A stretch of 64,000 nucleotides of DNA from Paraspadella gotoi (lineage: Eukaryota; Chaetognatha). Under the pieces are notes generated by a model. That model had not been told where the DNA came from, searched no databases, and worked only from the letters and a program-made list of their open reading frames with translations. The number at the start of each line of letters is the position of its first letter. Position 1 is the stretch's first letter. Both the position numbers and the translations under genes were made by a program. The stretch is taken from NCBI GenBank assembly GCA_051294375.1, contig CM119270.1, positions 9,549,530 to 9,613,529 on the forward strand. Direction: 5' to 3'. Shown here one piece after another: positions 42,901 through 54,840 of the stretch.

Positions 42901-45186
42901 AGAAATTCTTATAATTGTTTACAATTGGAAATTGTAAAAGTATATGTTAAAATTTAGATATAGCCTCTCATCATCAAGATCTTTTATAACATATCGATTT
43001 AAGTATTTTTTGTATTAATTTCTTTTTCAATATGACTTACTGCAATATGCAAATTAGAAAATAGTATTATATACTAATTTTCATATTGCAGTAAATAATA
43101 CAATAGCAATGACCTCCCAGGTAAGCTATATAAATCATCATATAAATGAAAAACCAATACTAAACCAATACTAAACCCCGACGATGGCTAATTAATATTA
43201 ATGCGATCTGTAACGAATGAAATCATGATTAAACAAAGTATGAAATAACGATAAACTGTATTGTTTGTAAACAAATATCGACAGTTTATATTTTTAAACA
43301 CTTAAATAAGATCGAGGGATTACGACGAGAGTTTATGTCCAACAATAATGAAAAGGAAATTCAAACAAAAAATACATGTATCGATATGAAACATGTGATT
43401 TTAAAAGATCCTGAGGTTGAAAAGCTATCTCTTAATCTATGGTTACACACTTTTACAATTTTCAATTGTAAAAAAAGCGTGATAAAAAGTAAGAGCCTCT
43501 CTTTTGATATAAATAATTTTATGTTATATATTTTAAAGAAGTTATATCATTTATTAAAACTTATTTGTAAAAAATACATATTTGACAATAAAATTAATTA
43601 ATTTTTCTAAACCTCTTTTCCGTCATGGTACAAAATTACTAAATTATTCTACGACCAGCCGAGGGTTTACCGGCAGCTATACTTACAAAAGAATGACTGG
43701 AGTCCCAATTCTATTTTACAGACCTTTGTAAAAAGAATCCATACTGACGAGAGAGACCCAAGCGACGTCTAAGGCGGCGATGATGTTCTTGGCCACGGTC
43801 GTCTTCCCTGACGCCGACGCCCCGCAGATGCCGATGACAAAGGCGTCGGCGATCTGGCCCTCCGAATCGTACCAAGGCGGACGCCCGGCGGTATAGAGTG
43901 TGCGATGGCACCTAGGGTTTTTAGGAGAGAAATGGATTGCAAGCGGGATTTGGATTTCCGGCGTCTCTCACCAGTTGTGAATAACAGGGGGCGTTTTGGC
44001 CGACGTGGAGGCGGCGTTTGGGAGAGCGTCGCCGGCCAAGGACGAGCCCGAGAGCGAACAGGCGGAGGTGGACGTCTCGGACGCGCTGATGGTGCGGACG
44101 CGGTGGCGACGATGGGGACGGAGTCGGGAAGGGGTCATCGTCATCGTCGGAGGACTGGTATGGATGAATAAATACGTAAAAGAATATATCAATGAACCTA
44201 ATAAATCAACGGATGTATGAAACTTAATAAACTAACGAATGATGGATTAAATTCACGAATAGAAATTAAACGAATAAAATATCAAAATGAAGCAACTTGC
44301 CGATGAGTCGTTTGAGCATAAAAAGGAGGCCGAAAAAATTTATTGTAAATTTTAATTTCGTCCACCGCGGTTTTGGCGGTTTTTGAAAAACCACTCAAAA
44401 TATTTATTTAAAAAAAAAATTTAAGAAAAAACTCGCAAAACAAGAGTCGAAACATGTCCGACTATTTTGTCAATTAAAAATCGTTGTTTGTCACCAAAAA
44501 ACTTTTTCCTAAATTCCGAAACGCAACGAAAAGATAACTAAACCCTCTTAATCCTAACCCCTCCCTAAACCCGGTCGGCGAAAGTAAAACCCGACTATGA
44601 ATTACAATTATGAGTAAATCCATGTTTGTATTAGTATTCACATATCAATAAAGTAGATCCTCACTTGGCTCCCTTGATTGATAGAGATCCTACAAAGTCA
44701 TCGGGAAGACGCCGGAACCTCGTAGTTGGGGACGTCAGATTCCGCGTGGAAAAAGGAAGAGACATTTTGGAAGTCGCGACTGATCGATTCGCGGTTGGGG
44801 TTGTCGGTCCACTGATGGACGAGAAAAGTATAAATTGATACTTCAATGGAGCCACCCAGCCACCGCCACCAAGATCAGGAGGATGCTCACCTGTCGTCGC
44901 TATTTTCTCCGAGTCGATCGTCACGGTCGTCCTCGTCGTCACCGTCCATACTGGACATGGAGGAGGGGACATCGAAGAATCTTCCGCCGAGAAGATCAAA
45001 AGCGTCGTCCGCGTCGTTGACGAAAACTTCCTCGTCCCGGACGGCGATGGGCCGGATGGCGCCGTTGCCGTGGGCGAAGGCGTCGCCGGACGATTCAAGG
45101 CCGAGATCAGAGATCGCCGAGGCCATCGCCGCCGCTGCCTCCATCTCCTCTGAAGAGATGGAAGAGGCCGTCGTCGCCGCTGACAT
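36958..45186 (-). CDS. UCKL1: Uridine-cytidine kinase-like 1 (kinase + UPRT domains)
   Basis: Ten exons, minus strand: 45186-44891, 44154-43972, 43911-43724, 39282-39137, 38965-38817, 38713-38564, 38462-38295, 38163-37979, 37886-37719 and 37214-36958 (TGA). All are GT-AG and in phase, 629 residues. A Ser/Asp-rich N-terminus leads to the family motif [12 protein letters not shown], then the kinase domain with Walker [17 protein letters not shown] and NFDHPDAFD, and the segment HVHTQL. A uracil phosphoribosyltransferase-like domain follows ([53 protein letters not shown]). It phosphorylates uridine/cytidine in pyrimidine salvage; the UPRT half is usually considered catalytically inactive in animals. 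The 4.4-kb intron 39283-43723 is a transposon trap. Confidence 0.96.
37398..37655 (-). mobile_element. tRNA-like SINE, copy 2
   Basis: In the UCKL1 intron before the last exon. On the minus strand it has a box B-like GAGTTCAATCCC inside a hairpin with arms CCGTGAG and CTCACGG, preceded by a box A-like TTGGCTTGGACAG. A body of about 150 bases follows. The body differs from the SINE at 11590, so this is probably another family. Confidence 0.5.
38737..38778. repeat. About 38-bp dispersed motif with TTGGTTGTACCAA hairpin
   Basis: GGATAATTTTTATATTGG followed by TTGTACC(A)A and TTTCATA. Near-identical copies are at 55378-55421 (+) and 62268-62312 (reverse), and the core ATATTGGTTGTACC recurs at 7105. 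The core TTGGT-TGT-ACCAA is a small hairpin. It is the only long word I see shared at these sites, so it may be a transposon end or a conserved short element. Confidence 0.6.
39538..40370. mobile_element. 833-bp foldback element with 9-bp target duplication
   Basis: Flanked by a perfect direct repeat ATACTCAAT (39529-39537 and 40371-40379). The ends are inverted: AGAGCGTTCAAAGATAACAA on the left, TTGAGCGTTCAAATATAACA read from the right. The inversion continues for more than 250 bases per arm (shared GTAATAAGGTCTGAAGAATT, CTTGTCG, AAATAAAGA.C.ATAAAAATATTTTG). A 9-bp duplication with long terminal inverted repeats fits a Mutator-like (MULE) foldback MITE. There is no ORF. Confidence 0.75.
40490..42140. 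repeat. Composite dispersed repeat (family B), tandem copies
   Basis: At least two head-to-tail copies share an ordered set of words: CTTAAAAGCATAAGGATCGTC, GGCAGCAGCAGAAGCAGCAG, AAAGAGAGAAAAAGAA, CCCCTGCAGAGCCAGCTGCA, GCTTCATACACCCAAATTTA and TTGGAACGCCGACGAC then CGCCACTTATGGGCAAAAGC. The same set recurs at 52420-53100 with 53988-54080. The minus-strand hammerhead-like hairpin copy lies inside (41190-41295). It is non-coding; frames such as 41466-41753 are simple sequence. Confidence 0.7.
42230..42745. repeat. Two adjoining tandem arrays (about 19-bp and 24-bp)
   Basis: Left: about 16 units of AATAGTAATTGATTGATGT (19-21 bp). Right: about eight 24-bp units of GATGATAACCAAATGATTGA, the same array as at 249-475. 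Minus-strand ORFs of 193 and 207 codons through them are translations of the repeat, not genes. Confidence 0.92.
42780..43100. repeat. Family-B repeat segment, second copy
   Basis: Shares GCTGCAGAGCTGAACTC, TTGTTTACAATTGGAAATTG and TTACTGCAATATGCAAATTAG with 1560-2210 in the same order. Immediately downstream of the tandem arrays. Confidence 0.6.
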
Positions 45187-47526
45187 GTCGGCGAGAGCCG
45201 AGATTCGTTCAGAATACGCCGCAGTATTTTTTGTCTAGGATCTCATTTTTGGTAATATCTAGGATCTAAGGAATATATATGTAATTTATGTAAAGTGTGC
45301 GCGCAATGATGAATGCGAAAAAAAATTCGGAAAGAGAAATTAGTGTAATGAAAAGTACATTGTATAATACAAATAACAGGCTAACTATATGGTTCATGAG
45401 AAGACAGTATAATACAAATAACAGGCTAACTAACAATTAAATGGATTTGAGAGAAAACCAAAAGTCGGTAAAAACGAATTAATTTCAAAAATCACAGCGA
45501 CGGAATAATCTCTAAGTCAAAATAAAAATAACTGTTTAGGACGCATTTTACCGCACTTTTAGTGTTACAACAGTACAATTCCTGAGAAGAGTTATTTCTT
45601 ACACAAAAGATATGCAATTAAAATAACCGTACTTCGCAAATCGAAATACACCACAGAGCACTATAAATCAAAATGACAGCGATCAACGAAAAATTCAATG
45701 TCTGATATTTTGTTTAACTAATAAATTTCGTTTGCGTCCGGAATAAACTTGAAAATAGGCGAACAACACACAATTTAATCCAGCGAAAGCGGAGTAAAAG
45801 TCAATTTTGTTTTCACTTGTGAAACTTGAAAGAAATACCCGTAATCAAAGTATTCAGTCGTGAAAAGCGATACCCGTAATCGATGTTTTTTGACTAGAAG
45901 ACAGTTTGGCCTTCAAAGGAGGTTAAAAGGAAAAAAAATGATGTAACATTAATTAGTTAACTATTAACTATCAATGATTGATAAGCGAACCATCTTAAAC
46001 TAAACAATTTAACCTCCCAAAAATTATCCTTCCTCCACTGGAAAAAACACGCAATAAAGCGAGGGGGAGGGGGGCAAGGAAGTGCAGCGCAGTCGAAATT
46101 TCTTTAGCGGGAATCGATAAATTTTGTTTATTATTAACATACTCATATCGGATGTGTAGACAATAACATGACATCAAGAAGTAACAGTTACGCGTATACA
46201 TATATATTTTTAAAAAATAACGGATCATGCAACAAATTTTTTAAAAACAATAATTAGTAGTTTTGATAAATTTGGATACCCGTATGTTTCCATTTAATCA
46301 AAAAGAGGTTATGATTAGGATTAGTTGTTTTTGATACCCGTATGTTTCCAAACATCACGTAAGACGTCCTTCCAGGCCGCTTACTTACAATCAATTAAAA
46401 GTAAAATGGATCTCTGGCAATAAAACACCAAGATCTAATAATCGCAGAACAAATTAAGGCAAAAATCCAAGCATTGAGGTTCTTTTTATCTCTGTTTAAA
46501 ATGAAAACAATCTCTAGTTGATCATTTTGAAAGATTATTATAAATATTTCTTTTGTTTTTCGTTTTCATTATAAAAGAGAATAAATACATTGTAAACTAC
46601 AACATAAAATCGTTATCAAATATGTGGCAGGTTCTTTAAACCATACAACACAAAGTTTAATTTTCTGACAACTACTAAATGTTCACTATGTCGTTGAGTA
46701 AATAAAACGTCACATCTAACTAGTGTACTGTACAACCGTCAAAATATTATAGGAGTTAATTGTTCTCAAGTCCAGGAGTTTTAAAACCAATCAAGCTGTT
46801 CGCAATCAATACCCGTATAGACGAACAATAGTTTGGTGTAAAAGGTAATGTTAGATAGCTCAATAAATATATTATTAACATTTTCAAAGTAAACCTCATA
46901 ACTAGATTAAAACTAAAAAGCTGATAAAAGCTGGAAAAATATTTTTTTTTATCCAGAGGCTTTCGGGTGATGAGGTTAAATGTTGTAAATAAGCAAAAGT
47001 GGCAAAAAGGTAGGTGTCCTCGTAGTAGCAACAACTGTTGAACGCCTAAAAAACCTACAACATAGGTTGTGAAATGAGTAATAGAGTCGCTGCCGTCTAC
47101 ATCTCCAGTGTATCATATGGACAATCACAGAAGAGCATTTTTATATCACCACACTTACCAACAGTGAAATCGGAATGTTTAGCAAAGCCGGGATAAATAT
47201 AACTTTAGGGCTAAATGATTATCAAATTTATCAATTTAAAATGCTTAACTCACCACGACTTACACCGCTATTTAAAGTTGACCCGAAATTAAAAATTTAA
47301 AAAACATATTCCCGAAAATACTAAAATTCGATAACTCGCCATTTACGTACAATAGATAAAAGTTGGCAAGTAAAAAACAGACGTATTTGAAATGTATTCT
47401 TAATAAGTGTGGAAAACTCCTGCAAAATATTACTTGTCCACACGAGAGAGTATCTAGCTACCTAAAAGAAAAACTATCGTAATTTCAAAAAACTTTCAGC
47501 ATCAACAGTTTTCTCGAAGACTACGA
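45187..47526. other. Intergenic, UCKL1 5' flank and LIN-28 3' flank
   Basis: AT-rich. It should contain the LIN-28 3'UTR (minus strand) and the UCKL1 promoter. The word ATACCCGTA recurs (about 45835, 45870, 46278, 46333, 46810) without forming an array. I looked for let-7 (CTACCTC) and lin-4-type (CTCAGGGA) seed sites on the minus strand and saw none. No coding region is supported. Confidence 0.55.
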
Positions 47527-48788
47527 CTACTTGGGACAGCTACCGCCGCTACCACCGCTGTCTTCGCTCTTCGGAGAGTCGAAAGACTTGGCGCCATTCA
47601 TCTTTCTCGCCTCGTGGTGACCTTCAGCCGTGGTTGCCGGCGTGGGTGACGGAGTCTTTCCACCGGAAGAGGAGGCACGCCCACTCGCGCTTCCTTCACG
47701 GGATTCGCTTTTATCCCGCGAAGGGCAATCCGCGATCAGATGATCCTCACTCTTGCAATTATGGCACCTGGTTGACGCCAAAAACGAAAGTACGTTGATG
47801 AGAGAAAATAAATCTATTCTTCGATTCTTTTATTTCTATATCATACTTCTTACCGTTTGGGTAGAGGACCGAAAGGGCACTTTGATGCTATATGCTTGGT
47901 GAAGTCTCCACAGTTGTAGCATCTTATTTTTCTTCCGGGATGACGACGCGATTTGGGTCTCCGGTTGCTTCCCTTGCAACTCTCACCTCCCGGACCAGAG
48001 ACAAACGTAGCTTCCAAACCTGGAATGCAAAGCAATTCCGTGTCGGAAGAGGAATAGGGCCGAAAAAGCAGTCACGGAATTGTTACCTTTGTCGGTGATT
48101 TTGTATTCGACCTCGACCTCTTCGTCCTCGGCCAAACTACGGAAGCCCGGCATGCAGATGACGGATTGGTGCACGAAGATGTCGTTGGAACCTGAGCCAT
48201 CGTCAGACGATGCTCGTTCCCCGCCCTCCGTAGAACCCTCTGTGCCCGATCCCGTACCAGAACCCATGTCGGACCGCGGACCGGACGCGCCCGTCAGAAC
48301 TGACTCTGGCTCGGAATCGGGACCGGATCCTCCTTCCGAGGCGGAACCTATAGGATGAGTTAATAATCTAATTTAAATAACGCCTTCCAAACAATTACTA
48401 TCGAATTCTTGTGAAAAAATTCTTACCGAGAAGAGAAGTCGCCAACACATCATCGGGACGCAAAACTGGCGTCATCGGCGTAATGAAGCCAAAACCTTTA
48501 GCCACGTCGAACCACTTACATTTTCCTTTAATTCTCCGCCCATTGTAACGCGGCACTCCCTAAATCGAATTTTTAAAAAATTATAATTCCATTAAAATAG
48601 TTAAATTCTAGTTTTTTATATGTAATTATTAAAATAAAAAAAATGGTTAAGCCTTATCGCACCTCTTCCCCACTTCCTCTAGGTGACGTGGGCTCCACTT
48701 CCGGGGGCGCTACGAGCCCGGAAGTCGGACTGGTCGGCGACACCAGTGACCTTCCGGTAACGGCGGGAGGAGGACCACCGGTAGCCAT
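47527..48788 (-). CDS. lin-28: LIN-28 RNA-binding protein
   Basis: Five exons on the minus strand, 48788-48663, 48559-48427, 48347-48087, 48019-47854 and 47767-47527 (TAG), in phase, 308 residues. A cold-shock domain (GKCKWFDVAKGFGFI, then DIFVHQSVICMPGFRSL) is followed by the diagnostic LIN-28 linker (KGLEATFVSGPGGESC.GSNRRP) and two zinc knuckles (CYNCGDFTKHIASKC and CHNCKSEDHLIADC). LIN-28 binds let-7 precursors and mRNAs and sets developmental timing. The tail is Ser/Gly-rich. Oddities: about 73 residues separate the two cold-shock RNA-binding motifs (about 14 in vertebrates), mostly Ser/Gly/Glu encoded at the start of exon 3, and the first knuckle has one residue too many. The ATG was chosen because the frame joins in phase at GAG|GTGCGA. 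Confidence 0.95.
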
Positions 48789-51307
48789 TTCAAACTTGCA
48801 AATTAATAATAGTCGAGCAAAAAAAATACCCGTATCGTTGAGTTTCAATAATATTTGCTTTGGTTAGCGTCTAAACTACATTGCGCGTCGGCGGCCGCCG
48901 GCTAGCGGCATGGTTAGCATAAAAGGTACATTGCTTTAGTAGTTTTTTCCAAGCATTTAAAAATGAAGAGATTTTGTTGTTTTTCCAAGCGAGTTGCAGC
49001 GACGTTGGTTGATAAGGCAAATTACTTCATGATGTAATAACCACAGAAGCGAATAAAGACTTGTGAAAGAATGATGATTGTCAGCTTCAGATCATTCTGT
49101 ATGTTCCAGGTGACCCGATGAAAAACCCCACCCCAATAAAGTTCGGTCGCGAATTAACCATCGAAGTAAAAACTGATGATATTTAAAACTAGAAACAACA
49201 CTAATTTTATAGAACTTTTTATATAAATTAGTCGATGAAGACAATCTTCTGAAAAAAATAAAGACAACAATATTATAAGTTCGCGAAAATGAAAGGAACA
49301 AAAATTGTAATACAATTTGTAAGGAGGAGTTTTAAGATTCCAAAAAATTAATATTAATATCGTCAGCGGAGGCCAGCATATTCAATGGGTCATGGACAAG
49401 GTGTTAAGATTTATTTTAGGAAGGATGCTGTTAAACGCGAGAAAAAAATCGTTAGGAGGTTTGCGTTTCCCCTTAATGCAACCGAGAGCCGCTGGAAGAA
49501 ATGTTTACATTCCATGGAGTTAATTTTTCCCCATCGTCTCGCATTTTTGTGAGCAAAGGCTTTGAAGAAAGGAAGGGCCTTCTTGTCCCATCCTAGACAA
49601 ACAGATTAAAATCTCAGCTTACATCTGTGGCTACGACACAAATACGAAAACTAACTTTTTAAATAGAAAAACAACATGAATAGAAAATATTCGAGTCATT
49701 GGCAGTTGTCAAAGAGAAAGGCCAGAAGGCCACGTTTAAATTGACGAAATTCGAAAGTCAGTGCCTCAACTGAAAATTTGAGACATTCGTAAAGTTCTTA
49801 ATAGTTTTAATAGTAATTCTAAAATTATCAGATCATTAACACAAAGATGAGAGGTCGAAAAAAGGCCATGGAAATTTGAAAATAAAAGCTTGGGCAGCCT
49901 CACGAGGGAAAAAAAATCCGTCAAAGATGAAGCGTGGTTTCTTCTCGGCCCGGATCGAGCACCGCGCCCGAGAAACTCGGGGCCGACATCGCTTAAAGGA
50001 GCGCCGCGCAAAAACCACCAAAGACAATAGAGATTTTCCGAAGTTGAATCATGAGTTATTTATGCCCCTTGAAATTTAAATGCTCCATGAAATTGAGCGT
50101 TAAAGCCCTCGTTTCCTAACCTAACTCTAATGCAATTCGACATCATATGAAAAGAATTAAATGAAGCTCACTAAGTTAACAAGGAAACGTATAAAGTATA
50201 AACGATGAAAAATAAATAGCGAAGCTTGGTGATAAATTTTAGCTACAATTGATTAAAGTCTTTTGATATACTTTAATGAAAATGTTTCCCAGACAGTTTG
50301 ACGCCATAAATTTTTATTGGATATGATTTTTCTTGATTCCTGATTCTAAATATATTCTATATATACTGAATATAGAGCTGCAGTGTAAATTAGTTTAATA
50401 TTTAGGAGTGTAATGGCAAAATTAAACCTAGATTTATTTTCATATCAATATACCCTAACCTATACCTATTCACTATTTTCTAGTTATTGTAAAAGGCCGG
50501 AATGTCAAAAGTTTTTTATTTGGGTTTTAAACTTTCTATTTCATACTAAGAAAATAATCACTAATAAATCTACTCAATACATGATCTGATTGAAAAATTC
50601 ACGTTATACTCTTCAAGCCAAATATTGAGATCAGGACCGTCCTTTGTCGCGTTAGTAAATATTGTGCTTTTATAAAATATTTAATAAGACTTGAGCAACA
50701 GCGTGAACTTTCAATCATTGATATCAACAGCAAAGCGCAACGTTCGTCAACGTGACATTCAGACAAACTGCTTATTTGTGGCACATAAATCATTTCATCT
50801 CCAAATAAACTTAAATTTAAACATTCCCTTATTTTTTAAAACTACATATAGAATATATGTAAAAGAATATTTGAGGCTCGAAAAACTAATCAACAACAAT
50901 TTAAATTCAAAACGATTTTCTCATTGGATAATTTACTTTTGAAATTCCTTTCAGTAGATACGGGTGCCAGCACCATGTAAAAAAAGAAAATATTTTTAAC
51001 TAAAATTTGAAAACGTCCACAATAAAAAAAATAAACTGGTCATTTAAGCAGGGGCGAAAGAAACTACGGGAATATCGAAAAAAATCGTGCAAATATTTTT
51101 CATTATACGATTTTATAAAAATGAAATGTTGACAAACATTTCTAAATTTCTTGAAAATAGAAAATAGTGAACCAAAAAAAGAACGGCAACAACATCATTA
51201 CGTCACGCGAAAAAAAATGTACTACGCTAAGTTACTAATGTCATAACGTTATAACTAATGTTATTACAAAAAAAAAAATTGAGAATTGACCGAATTAGAG
51301 TTACACT
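48789..51307. other. Intergenic, LIN-28 upstream region
   Basis: Contains the presumed LIN-28 promoter. It is AT-rich with no domain-bearing frame on either strand. Frames at 49766-50027 (minus) and 49876-50079 (plus) are mutual shadows without family resemblance. No repeats with partners elsewhere in the window were noticed. Confidence 0.55.
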
Positions 51308-51982
<675 letters not shown>

Positions 51983-52002
51983 TCACTACCCGTCGGATAC
52001 GA

Positions 52003-52131
52003 CTGTTCCTTCCATCAGCGCCGTAATAGTGCACTGGGCTAATGCTTCATCACCAAAAACAATGGTCCCCGGTGAAACCACCGGTAACAAGCCTAGCACC
52101 GGATCCAAAGTTCCGGAAAGCAAGGCAACTG
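52003..52131 (-). CDS. Possible upstream exon, low support
   Basis: On the minus strand a 43-codon frame opens after a TTTTCCGTCAG acceptor (ALLSGTLDPVLGLLPVVSPG...) and ends at a GT. Its codons are GC-ending, unlike the surroundings. If joined to the CH-domain exon at 51919 the phase does not match with the best donor (GACGG|GTAGTG). A weaker donor (ACA|GTCGTA) would match. I do not recognise the peptide. Confidence 0.2.
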
Positions 52132-52419
52132 ACGGAAAAAATATCCCAGACTAACTGGGCACTTAAGTGATGAGTAAGGCATAGTGAAAGTTACCGATCA
52201 AAATTCGAATAGTTGATCATGAACAGTCTTGTACTAGAGAATTTTTTTTAAATTTCTCAATTTTCGCATTCGCGCATATTTTAAAATGTTAAAATATTAA
52301 AAAAGTTTTTTCTTGTTTTGAAAGCAGATTCGAATTCCTCGTAAAACGTTGATAAAAGAAAATATAAGTCTTCATCAAAAATTCTTTCATTAAGTTAGCT
52401 AAAAATTAAAAAAAACTTT

Positions 52420-53100
52420 ATTATAATAATTAATAATAATAATTAACAAATAAAAATCTTAAAAGCATAAGGATCGTCGCAATCGCATAAGAAAAATCTA
52501 GATTGACGAAAAATTTTGATACTAAAAAAAATAAAATTTGAGAAAAAAAAATTTATAAACAGAAAGAAAAAATTATAAATTAAAGTTACAGTTTCTGAGG
52601 ATAAAAAAGAAAAAAAAATTTTCATTGTCAAAAAATAAACTAATCAGCAGACGCAAAAAAAAAACGAAATAAAAACCTGATGTTGCAATAGCAAAATGAT
52701 AACATGCACGAATGCCATGCCTAATTTTACGAGTTCAATCCTATTTCAATTTTTTTTTATAAAAACGCAGAAAGAAAAAAAGAAAGAAATCAAAAGGCAG
52801 CAGCAGAAGCAGCAGGAGAAAAGAGAGAAAAAGAATAAGCCCTGCAGAGCAAGCTGCAGACTCGTTTTTTTCCTTATGTTATGAACCAGTGACTAGGGAA
52901 AAGAGAGAGGGAGAGAGACATGTTATTAAAAGAGGAAAGAGAGAGAAAAAGAAATATAAAAATAAAAGAAAGAAAATTTGTTTGTTTTGATAAAACATAA
53001 ACAAAATATATTTAATAACTGTCCAGACTCAATTTTAAGCACATTGATGATGAGAAGCTGTATATAAATTTTCAGCTTCATACACCCAAATTTAATCATC
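52420..53100. repeat. Family-B repeat, interrupted copy (left part)
   Basis: Carries GCATAAGGATCGTCGCAATC, GATGTTGCAATAGCAAAATG, AAAAGGCAGCAGCAGAAGCA, CCCTGCAGAGCAAGCTGCAG and CTTCATACACCCAAATTTAA in the same order as 40490-41870. The remainder, AAGCGATTTATAATTTGGAA with the GACGAC box, follows at 53988-54080, on the other side of the inserted HINE. Confidence 0.7.
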
Positions 53101-53987
53101 ACAAGTTTGAGCAAACAATGTCGGATCTGCCTACAATAATTAAGTGGTAATAAGCTAACTTGGTCAACTTGCATAATTTAATCAATTTGCATAATTTGTT
53201 TAACTAACATAATTTGGTCAATTAAGATAATTTGGTCAACTGGCATAATTTTATCAACTGGCATAATTTGGTCAACTGGCATAATTTGGTCAAATGGCAT
53301 AATTTGGTCAAATGGCATAATTTGGTCAATCAATCAGAGAGAGATAGAGAGAGAAAAACTTTTAAAAATTCAAATAAATGTGTCTTTTGATTTTCAAATT
53401 TGAACTCTTTTTCACTCCTACGATTCCATCAAAAAATTTATATCCAGCTTTATCACATACTTTCCTACCCACACACAAAATTCAATTTCAATTTATCTAT
53501 CCAATTTTTAATAAACATAATTATGAGTAAATTTAAGTAAAAATACTTCAAGTAAATATGACTTTTGTTTTTTCCATTTAACTCATTTCCACTCGCACGA
53601 TTCCATCGAAACTTTATATCCAGCTCAATCACACACTTTCCTACCATCATACAAAATTTCAAGTCAATTGCCTTATCCACTCATGAGCAATTGGCGTTCA
53701 AATAGTGAAATAGATTTTTTTTGTTTCACACAGTTTCCTACCGACACACAAAATTTCATACCAATCCATCCATCCAATCACGAGTAATTGGAATTTTTTT
53801 GCTAAGGGGGGATGGACAGACAGACAGACGGACGGACGGACAGATAGATGAACATTTTTTTTGCATAATTTATCATAATTCGAGGTTCTGATAGGATAAT
53901 AATTTACCGATAATATTTTGGGGTGGGACCGACGGACCGACAAAGTGAATTATAGAGTCGGAATCTGCTGATAAGCAGATCCGACTA
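53101..53987 (-). mobile_element. HINE/pearl-like element, copy 3, inserted in family B
   Basis: Reverse orientation: begins ACAAGTTTGAGCAAACAATG then TCGGATCTGC. It holds about nine units of an 18-bp array GGTCAACTGGCATAATTT (about 53160-53330), the blocks shared with the other copies, a GACGGACGGACAGA tract and GCATAATTTATCATAATTCG. It ends in a hairpin GTCGGAATCTGCT/AGCAGATCCGAC (53957-53985). The flanks are two halves of one family-B repeat, which defines both ends of the insertion to within a few bases. A 3' terminal hairpin and matching internal word at the other end fit Helitron/Helentron derivatives. Confidence 0.7.
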
Positions 53988-54639
53988 AAAAAAGCGATTT
54001 ATAATTTGGAACGCCGACGACAATAACGACGACGACAATGACGACGCCACTTATGGGCAAAAGCGTTACAATATCGTTATATTTGTTTTATTTAAAAATC
54101 TTCACAGGTACAAGCCTGTACATAATCTACTATTTGAATTTTGATTCTCCTTGATTTCAATATTTTTGCTACCCTTTAGTATTGGGGCTGTCCACACTCA
54201 CAGAGAGGTATGGCAACCCTCTCTCTTCTTGGTCACTTCACCTTGATGAATTCTGGGAAATACAAGCTGCATAAGAAATTATCTTGTTGAGAAAACGAGA
54301 AAAAATTAAAATTATTTTATCAAAATAATTTTTTAAATAAAATATAATTGTAGTATAGTTGAGGTGATATATAGTTTTTCAATAAATTTATATTATACTG
54401 CTCCATCTCTACCCCTTAACGATAATTATAACTACGTATGTTACAGAAAAGCAGAGGATAGGCTCTTTTATAGAGTATTCAGAATAACGGAGATCCTATC
54501 TGGAATAGATGGGAAAAGAATATAGTAAAAAGCGAGAGGAAACAAAAGTTTCAAGCGTAAAGTCTTGAACTAAGCTAGCCAACCAGTAAAAATCTAAAAA
54601 GTGAAGAGACAGTAATTATTGTTATGAGCGAGTGACAGA

Positions 54640-54840
54640 ACCGTTCAAAATAAGCAGTCCCTGAGCTTCGGATCAGGCTGTAACACCCGTGCTACAGGTG
54701 GGTTAAGCGCACCGCCCCTCTTAACTGCGAGGCGACCACCGGGCAAGAACCCCGGATCTTTGGGTTGGGAGGCGAATGACTTGTCTCCGGCACCAATGGC
54801 CGCTGATGAATAGTTGGTGGATTTTAGTCCACCATAATAG
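54640..54840 (-). mobile_element. tRNA-like SINE, copy 3
   Basis: On the minus strand a GC-rich block in AT-rich surroundings has box A-like TTGGTGCCGGAG and box B-like GGGGTTCTTGCCC with tRNA-like spacing. A body of about 100 bases with GTAGCACGGGTGTTACAG follows. The orientation is the same as the other two tRNA-like elements. Confidence 0.45.

Larger units (their letters stand above)
39283..43723. other. Large UCKL1 intron filled with repeats
   Basis: Holds the foldback element 39538-40370, family-B repeat copies (40490-42140), tandem arrays (42230-42745), another family-B segment (42780-43100) and AT-rich DNA with a 88-codon frame (43335-43601) that has no domain and is not called. Confidence 0.75.

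Noticed and set aside
44661-45238. Overlapping ORFs on both strands around UCKL1 exon 1
   Set aside because: They are shadows. The UCKL1 frame (45186-44891) continues in phase into the next exon and keeps the family layout; the others do not.
45187-47526. let-7 or lin-4/miR-125 target sites in the LIN-28 3' flank
   Set aside because: Seed complements were looked for on the minus strand by eye and not found. The 3'UTR end is also unknown.
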